DNA of 11,746 nt from Halocafeteria seosinensis (lineage: Eukaryota; Sar; Bigyra; Bicosoecida). Of this stretch, positions 7,101-11,746 are shown piece after piece (positions within the stretch are counted from its first letter, which is position 1; each line of letters opens with the position of its first letter). The notes under the pieces were generated by a model. That model saw only the letters and a program-made list of their open reading frames with translations. It searched no databases and was not told the origin of the DNA. The translations under genes and the position numbers were made by a program. The stretch is taken from positions 1 to 11,746 of the forward strand of contig LVLI01000982.1 of the NCBI GenBank assembly GCA_001687465.1. The letters run 5' to 3'.

Positions 7101-8891
7101 CCCTCTGATGCTTTGCAAAATCTCAGCTGCCTGCAAAATCTGTACGTTGTTGGACGAAAAGCATGATGGCCATTTGGTCGGCCGTTTGATGTCCCTTTCC
7201 ACCCTTTCGTGGTTATCTGCAGGGACATCAGCGGTAACGAAATAAAAAATATCCCCCCCAATGCATTTCAAGGGTTGGATGGTCTTCAGGAATTGTACGT
7301 CAACCAACTTGAGACTTGGTTGGGACCCGCGGCCACGCTTTCGTGGAGGCGATGAGACTCAGCAAGATGTGCGAGGGTCGAGCTGCATACGAGAATGCCG
7401 AAATACATCGTTTATGGGCTATACCCGGTTCACCGTTTGAAGTTTTTGGTACAGACGCCTTAACCATAGTTATGGATTCCGCCGGAAAACTGAGCAGACG
7501 TATATAGAGACAATATCGCCAGGAGCATTCCGAGGACTGCACAATCTCCAAAAACTGTAATTTAGGGTGATTCTTCTCAAAGATAATGAAGAAGCGTCTG
7601 GAGTTGTACTCACGTATGGCATGGGTGCAGGTTCCTGAACGGCAATTCTTTATCGCAAATCTCGTCAGGGGAATTGGAGGGGCCGACGAGCCTTCGAGAG
7701 TTGTATGTGAACAGAACAGTTGACCTATGTCTTCGCATGCGGGTACCTTCCTTGCTTGTATATGTGGTTTACAGGTGGTTTAACCACAACAATATATCGA
7801 GTATTGCGGTTGATGCTTTTAAGACTCAGCGCAGTCTTCGCACTCTGTATGTTAGTATGCGCTGCAGTTTGTGTACACTTGACATGTGGCTACCTGTAGT
7901 AGGCTCCGTCCCTTGGACCCACACGTTTGAATGGTGCAGAGTCCTTTCAAGTAACGCAATCTCTAGTATACGTCGTCACATACAACCGTTGCATGGATTG
8001 AGCGGACTAACTGTATTGTATGTCCACAGCAATACTTCTTCCCATTCTTCGGAGGCTGCAGTACAGCTTTTGCTAGATACAGATCCCTTGCCGACAATTC
8101 CATAACGCGGATACCTTTCAGCGCGTTTCAGGATTGGACATGCCTTGTTTCGCTGTAAGTACTATGTGCCCGCATTAGTCTTATGTACACGCGTAACAAC
8201 TTGATTGCAGAGGTCTTTCAAACAACGATGTGAAAGTGCTACCTCGCGGTGTGTTTCGAAAACTGCCGAACTTAAGACACTTGTATGTCATTGAGATGTG
8301 CATCTCAGGGCCTTGATGACACTATTCTGTGGAAAAGCCGCAACTCATTCGCTTACCAATGTTTCTGTTTACAGGTCGCTCAGGAGAAATCCAGGAGTTT
8401 GTGGGCGTCATGAGGGAGAATGTGCAAAAGGCGAAAAATGTGAGATACCTCATGCAGGTTTGTTCCTTAAATTTTGTGTGCATCCAGTCACTCCGCCGTC
8501 CTCAACGACTTCCCCCAAAAGTGCGACATCCACACACAGTAGCATGTCGCCCATGTCAGCTGTCGGTGCTTCTTCGAGTGCTACCAATAGCAACCGACCT
8601 ACAAGCACTGAAACGCCCCCGTCAAATGTGATTACACCGTCCTCAACGACTTCCCCGAAAAGTTCAACGCGCACACACAATAGCGTACCGCCCATGAGGT
8701 CAGCTGTCGGTGCTTCTTCGAGCGCTACAAATAGCAACCGGCCTACTCCTACAAGTACTGAAACACCCCCGTCAAATGTGACCACCGCCTCCAAGAGACG
8801 TTCGTTCCAGACAGTAGGGAAAAAGAGTGTGCCTCTGCCCATAACCACGTGTGGACGAAGGAAACGGTATCAACGTGTTAATAGACTGTAA
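3853..8891 (+). CDS. Secreted LRR receptor-like protein, 29 exons, 27 LRRs, one repeat per exon
   Basis: The predicted product is 946 residues: signal peptide (hydrophobic core near residues 19-30), Cys-rich N-cap (Cys 70, 82, 83, 94, 97), 27 LRRs (about 105-775), C-cap (Cys 784, 791, 797, 809; NPGVCG start), and a Ser/Thr/Pro stalk. The ATG at 3853 is the first after an in-frame TGA at 3835. Exons: 3853-4166, 4222-4299, 4363-4437, 4520-4600, 4671-4742, 4835-4912, 4975-5046, 5112-5183, 5301-5378, 5442-5510, 5573-5650, 5727-5798, 5907-5978, 6071-6142, 6203-6274, 6342-6413, 6476-6547, 6616-6684, 6764-6835, 6935-7006, 7070-7141, 7223-7294, 7455-7556, 7631-7702, 7775-7846, 7940-8017, 8083-8154, 8211-8282, 8375-8891. 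All introns are GT-AG and phase 2, and the joined length is divisible by three with no internal stop. The LRR pattern L-L--N-I--I---AF--L--L--L is that of extracellular LRR receptors. No kinase, ROCO or TIR domain is seen. Likely role: extracellular recognition or adhesion (inference). Confidence 0.9.
4222..8282 (+). repeat. Array of 27 leucine-rich-repeat exons
   Basis: Twenty-seven successive exons each encode one LRR. Eighteen are 72 nt (24 residues); the others are 69 (two), 75, 78 (four), 81 and 102 nt. Each starts with one base completing a Leu codon and ends with its first two bases (CT or TT), directly followed by the donor (GTACGT, GTATGT, GTACGC, and less often GTAGGT, GTGGGT, GTAAGC, GTAAGT, GTAATT). 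Typical repeats are SLRDNSITTIGHGAFQNL and DISGNEIKNIPPNAFQGL. Introns are unlike each other in sequence, so the exon duplications are old or the introns evolve fast. Repeats near the N-terminus (4222-4912) are the least canonical. Confidence 0.9.
7455..7556 (+). other. LRR exon 23 with a 30-nt insertion
   Basis: This exon is 102 nt where its neighbours are 72. The residues read RLNHS, then ten atypical residues (YGFRRKTEQT), then YIETISPGAFRGL. Removing those ten leaves an ordinary LRR. The preceding intron (7295-7454, 160 bp) is the longest in the gene. An alternative acceptor (CATAG ending at 7469) would shorten the exon to 87 nt. The splice choice therefore needs transcript data. Confidence 0.5.
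8375..8891 (+). other. Last exon of the LRR gene: C-cap and Ser/Thr-rich stalk
   Basis: The exon opens after TTTACAG and completes the last LRR (SLRRNPGVCG), with cysteines at residues 784, 791, 797 and 809 forming an LRRCT-like cap. The next 100 residues are Ser, Thr and Pro-rich, as in heavily O-glycosylated stalks, and consist of two tandem repeats. The tail is basic (SKRRSF, GKKS, GRRKRYQR) and ends at TAA 8889-8891 without a membrane segment or GPI signal. As read, the protein is secreted or held by the wall; an alternative exit via a donor overlapping the stop codon is noted separately. Confidence 0.75.
8487..8777 (+). repeat. Two tandem copies of a Ser/Thr/Pro-rich coding repeat
   Basis: Copy 1 is 8487-8627 (47 codons) and copy 2 is 8628-8777 (50 codons). 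They share PSSTTSPKS, SAVGASSSATNSNRP and TSTETPPSN. Copy 2 has one extra codon (an Arg before SAVG) and two extra (TP before TSTE), so all length differences keep frame. Nucleotide similarity is much higher than between LRR exons, which indicates a recent duplication. Confidence 0.85.
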
Positions 8892-8983
8892 GCTCACGAT
8901 GCACGAAACGTTGACGACAGTAGTTGATGTGGCAAGCATGGAATTACTGTTTTCTTTTGCACCTAAAGTGTAGTTAATTTCAG

Positions 8984-9083
8984 TTCCTTTCTGTTGAATT
9001 TCCACTCTCTTTCCTTCTCGTTCTTTGTCACTCCTTTCAACATATGGGTGGGTAATGCTCGCAACATTTTCTATTTTCGCTAG
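8984..9083 (+). other. Possible alternative last exon of the LRR gene with hydrophobic residues
   Basis: The stop codon at 8889 sits inside CT|GTAAGC, the same phase-2 donor form used by exon 18 (6684/6685). Splicing from 8887 to the acceptor TTAATTTCAG (ends 8983, after a pyrimidine-rich tract) would remove a 96-bp intron. It would add 32 residues ending at TAG 9081-9083, beginning SFLLNFHSLSFSFFVTPFNI, which is hydrophobic. This could give a membrane-associated form. A pyrimidine-rich DNA stretch would encode such residues anyway, so this is only a hypothesis. Confidence 0.25.
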
Positions 9084-9153
9084 CCCCAATTTTTACTTTC
9101 ACTTGCACATACATCAAAACAACAAAGCAAATGAATATGATCCAGTATAATTA

Positions 9154-9159
9154 AATAAA
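9154..9159 (+). terminator. AATAAA polyadenylation-like signal for the LRR gene
   Basis: AATAAA lies 263 nt after the LRR stop codon and 70 nt after the stop of the possible alternative exon. Position fits a 3' UTR signal, but the region is AT-rich and many protists do not need this hexamer. Confidence 0.2.
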
Positions 9160-10582
9160 GGAGAGGTATATGTTGAGGAGGTGCCGTTTCTTTGGGTTTT
9201 CTTCGTCAATCCTATCATACGTTCAAAGAAAATTGAGTCCTCATCAGAGAAACCGATAGTGATAAACTTGAAGTACTCAGCAATAATCTTGAAGTAATGG
9301 AATTCTATTAGAAAATAGGGGTAAGACATAGTGCTAACAATGGAAGATTTTGGGCTAGAAAAAAGATAGCAACCTGATATCGATAAATTCTTCAAAAACC
9401 TAAATACCAGTGAAGAAATTTATTTAGTCCTTTAGAACGAGCAAGAGCTTTTTTTGAGGATATATTTAGTTACTCATGCCCTTCATGCGACATAAGCTAT
9501 ACAGTTTTGGGTTAGTGGTCCGTTTATGAGGTGAAAAGCAGCCATCTGTTTATGATTCTAATATTCTATCAATGTCCTTATTGATTTCACACTTGAGTGT
9601 TTGCTACCATGGATTACTGAAAATCCAATCGGAGACATTTAAGCAGAACCGAGAAGGGCCTCAGTTCCATTTAGGTTTCAATATAAAATGGGGGTTGTGG
9701 ATTGTGAAGTGTCATGAACAGCGAGTCCGTCGGTGCTTAACACGAGTGTATTAGTATTGCTCCTACCTGAAGACGTGTAGCCCAGCGAGTACAGTACCAC
9801 TGCTCAAGAGCATGATGTCGTCTTTCATGTCGATGTGTCATTGTCATACGTCATTTGTGTTTGTGATTCTCACCGGAGCCCTTGGAATCGTTCCTGAAGA
9901 TATCGGGTTAATGATGATGTTTTCCTTGCATTTGACTACACTTCGTCTGGTGTTTGACCCCATACTGTAGTTTTTGAACAGACGCTCTAGGTAAGCCTAC
10001 CAAGATCTCAATCAGAAGTACAGTGTACTGTAGTGGGACTGAAGGGCTAAAATATTGTGCATACGGATGTACAACAGGTATTCCTAAAACGCTTCTTTGG
10101 AGTTCATGTTCGTGGACCTCCTTTGTAGAAGCAAGACCTATGCACGTCCTGCTTATCCTTCCACAATCCAATTGCTGCTCAGTGAGATGCTACTTTCGTA
10201 CGTGCGACCGCGGACAACGAATCTCCGTCGTAGAAGATACAACACTAAGTTACATATAGTTCAAATACGGTGCGAATTGATGCTCGAAACGCTTCCAAGA
10301 ATCAGGAACACACAGGAGGGCTTGTATTTCTAGATCTGCTTTTGATTCGTTTCGATCTGTGTTCGCGAACAGGTGGTACGCAGACAGGTTCCGGGTAGGG
10401 TTCACCGGGGAACTTCACCCCTCACACGGCGTAGCGTAACCTGTAGCAGACACGTCTTCCGGTAGGAGCAATACCAGCACACACATGTAAAATTTGTACT
10501 GCCTGACCACAAGGAATTTTGAATTCGAACTTGACGGCAACTTAATGAATTTGAAGAATAAACTTCGGAAACAACTACCGAA

Positions 10583-11436
10583 ATGGAGTGTGTAACAGCA
10601 GGACGAAGCAGCAACCTACTGACAATTGACAGCACTGCCGCAGTGACAATTGACGTTGGAATAGTAGACCACTTGTACATCGAACGCGATATTGACCTAG
10701 CTGCGGGCATGACCGATCCGGCCGGGACGCTGAAGTTGAATACTCAATTGGCCACCGTACGTTGTCCCCATAGAACATAAACAGGTCTTGGTTTGATTAA
10801 GGTTTTCCCTTCAGCAATCGGAGACACTGACACTGCCGAGCGATCATTCAAGTCAAGTGTGTGTGTATTCAAGGGTAACAGTGAAATAGGATATTGATGC
10901 AGACGGTTGGTAAGCTTTTGTATTCAGAGTTTAGTAAGTCGATATGCAATGATTTGACGGATCCGTACTCTCAACAGGGACAACAATCAGGGTGAAGACT
11001 TCGAAGTGCATTTCAAACTGCACACAGACGCGGACATACAAGTAGACACCAAAACAAAGAATGGTGTCAGAATGAAGTTGCCACCTATTGGAGGAGACGC
11101 AGGATACAAATGCCTCAAGAGTATCAGGCAGATGGTAACACGGAGTCCAAGCAGTAAGTTGAGCCTACCGATACTGTACAGTGCTCATCTCTGTGAACCA
11201 CCGCTACCGCCCACTATACTGTACAGGGACCTAAAAGTACAAGTTGCGCAATGTCAGCCCGTTGTTCCGTCGAAGTCGACGGAGATGTTGTCAAATGCAT
11301 CTTTTCAGGAAAATCCGTCAATAGTAGCGTGGACTACGATATAACAACGGACAACGAGGCTGTAGGAATCACCACCCACCGCATGTGTGCTGACTTCGGT
11401 TGTTACTGCGTTCTTCGCAGTGTTTGCATCGACTAG
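10583..11436 (+). CDS. Gene A, copy 2: unknown protein, tail frameshifted relative to copy 1
   Basis: A four-exon model in phase 0 throughout is proposed: 10583-10756, 10815-10874, 10991-11134 and 11227-11436 (195 residues). Donors are GTACGT, GTAACA and GTAACA; acceptors are CCCTTCAG, AATCAG and TGTACAG. The ATG at 10583 lies 21 nt after an in-frame TAA with no acceptor between, so it may be the true start, but no signal peptide follows. Sequence such as DFEVHFKLHTDADIQVDTKT suggests beta-rich structure; no family is recognised. Against copy 1 (positions 3-170) the body matches, but four extra bases near 11364-11375 shift the frame, so the hydrophobic tail becomes a Cys-containing end (stop TAG 11434-11436). 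In the other frame the tail would end at TAA 11447-11449. It may be a recent pseudogene or a soluble variant. Exons 1 and 2 are the least certain. Confidence 0.4.
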
Positions 11437-11534
11437 CCGAAATATTTAACACGTTTCGATTGTAAACCTGTTTTTTCCGAAGTAAAACATTCAACGTTCT
11501 GTAAACTTCCTGTTTTAATACCAACAATGAAAAA
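11276..11534 (+). repeat. Direct repeat, right copy (gene A last exon plus 3' flank)
   Basis: Partner of positions 1-250 in the same orientation, about 11.3 kb apart. The match covers the last exon and about 85 bp after the stop, ending at the ACAATGAAAAA block. Beyond that the two flanks differ. The copies bracket the LRR gene and the lectin relic. Confidence 0.75.
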
Positions 11535-11591
11535 GTCAAACACGCCGCCCCAGGACCTGCGCTCGTGCTCGTCGATTGTTGCCAGGTCGGC

Positions 11592-11645
11592 TATCACCCG
11601 CGACAAATCGTAAAACAATTGTTTTACGATTTGTCGCGGGTGATA
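11592..11645. repeat. Perfect 54-bp palindrome with no loop
   Basis: Arms 11592-11618 and 11619-11645 are exact reverse complements (27 bp each), meeting at CAATTG. The arm reads TATCACCCGCGACAAATC followed by GTAAAACAA. It could be two abutting terminal inverted repeats of a small DNA transposon, a replication or recombination hairpin, or a very strong RNA hairpin. AT-rich repeated sequence follows directly and runs off the window. Confidence 0.9.
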
Positions 11646-11746
11646 CGATTTTCAAAAAATCGGCTAAAATTGGCTATTTTTACCGAATTTTTAAATTGGA
11701 CTTTATTACGATTTTTATTATATTAAAAATTCGGCCAAAATTGGCT
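11646..11746. repeat. AT-rich tract with a repeated CGGCYAAAATTGGCT motif (edge of a repeat element)
   Basis: CGGCTAAAATTGGCT (11661-11675) recurs as CGGCCAAAATTGGCT (11732-11746), each preceded by an A-rich run, with TACGATTT repeated at about 11625, 11644 and 11707. The motif is itself partly symmetric (GCYAAAATTGGC). Such short spaced motifs next to a palindrome suit the edge of a MITE-like or satellite element that continues beyond the window. Confidence 0.4.

Larger units (their letters stand above)
8892..10582. other. Intergenic region between the LRR gene and gene A copy 2
   Basis: The first part (about 8990-9480) is AT-rich and includes the 3' flank of the LRR gene. The minus frame at 9114-9395 is rich in Phe, Ser and Tyr as expected from AT-rich DNA and shows no domain. 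Frames at 9572-9754 and 10023-10333 are also unrecognised. Apart from the candidate exon at 8984 and the AATAAA at 9154 I see nothing supportable. Confidence 0.45.

Noticed and set aside
6597-7307. 236-codon open frame on the minus strand
   Set aside because: It lies antisense to six or so LRR exons, whose Leu-rich repeats keep that frame open; the plus strand has consistent splice sites and LRR motifs, so it is a shadow.
7316-7507. Plus-strand frame of 63 codons as a separate gene or extra exon
   Set aside because: It sits mainly in intron 22, has no LRR pattern or domain, and ends inside exon 23 in the wrong phase. It is kept only as a note under the exon 23 finding.
4222-8282. Regularly spaced short repeats suggesting a CRISPR array
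   Set aside because: The units are diverged 72-nt protein-coding exons with GT-AG introns, not identical repeats with unique spacers.
8457-8486. A small intron in the last exon (GCAG|GTTTGT to CATCCAG)
   Set aside because: It would be only about 30 bp, shorter than any other intron here, and the reading frame stays open through it and keeps a Cys likely to belong to the C-cap.
8450-8848. 132-codon minus-strand frame with internal repeats
   Set aside because: It is antisense to the Ser/Thr stalk; its repeats only mirror the tandem coding repeat.
10023-10333. Two overlapping 78-codon frames as upstream exons of gene A copy 2
   Set aside because: Neither shows a splice junction in phase with 10583 nor similarity to anything else in the window.
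8892-10582. A ROCO GTPase, kinase or NB-ARC signalling domain downstream of the LRRs
   Set aside because: I looked for such a domain because related LRR exon arrays can carry one, but no frame here shows P-loop, kinase or similar motifs.

Overview
The window is eukaryotic nuclear DNA. Its main gene is split by 28 short GT-AG introns (55-160 bp, most starting GTAYGT), and there are no operons, ribosome binding sites or prokaryotic signals. The organism cannot be named from sequence alone. One leucine-rich repeat (LRR) per small phase-2 exon recalls the one-repeat-per-exon LRR families reported in brown algae, so a stramenopile is a reasonable but unproven guess.

Layout. 1-250: last exon and 3' flank of an unknown gene (gene A, copy 1) ending in a hydrophobic tail. 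251-694: nothing recognised except a TATA-like motif. 695-2259 (minus): remains of a gene with a concanavalin A-like/LamG fold; the N-terminal half is at about 1922-2259 and the C-terminal half at 695-1654, the latter interrupted by two in-frame stops. 2260-3600: no convincing gene. 3601-3710: a cluster of short palindromes, one carrying two inverted TGACTCA sites. 3853-8891: the centrepiece, a 29-exon gene predicted to encode 946 residues: signal peptide, Cys-rich N-cap, 27 LRRs each on its own exon, Cys-containing C-cap, and a Ser/Thr/Pro-rich stalk made of two tandem repeats. 8892-10582: mostly AT-rich and featureless, but with a possible alternative last exon of the LRR gene at 8984-9083. 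10583-11436: a second gene A copy, whose last exon and 3' flank repeat positions 1-250 but carry a 4-nt frameshift in the hydrophobic tail. 11592-11645: a perfect 54-bp palindrome, followed by AT-rich repeats that run off the window.

The LRR gene is the most interesting system. All 27 LRR exons have the same phase at both ends, so any exon can be lost, gained, skipped or shuffled without breaking the frame, and related repeats recur two or three exons apart. The layout resembles animal LRR receptors (signal peptide, caps, LRRs, stalk). No kinase, ROCO GTPase, TIR or NB-ARC domain is visible in the window. A recognition or adhesion role is inference. The lectin-like pseudogene and duplicated gene A on either side suggest a region evolving by tandem duplication and decay.
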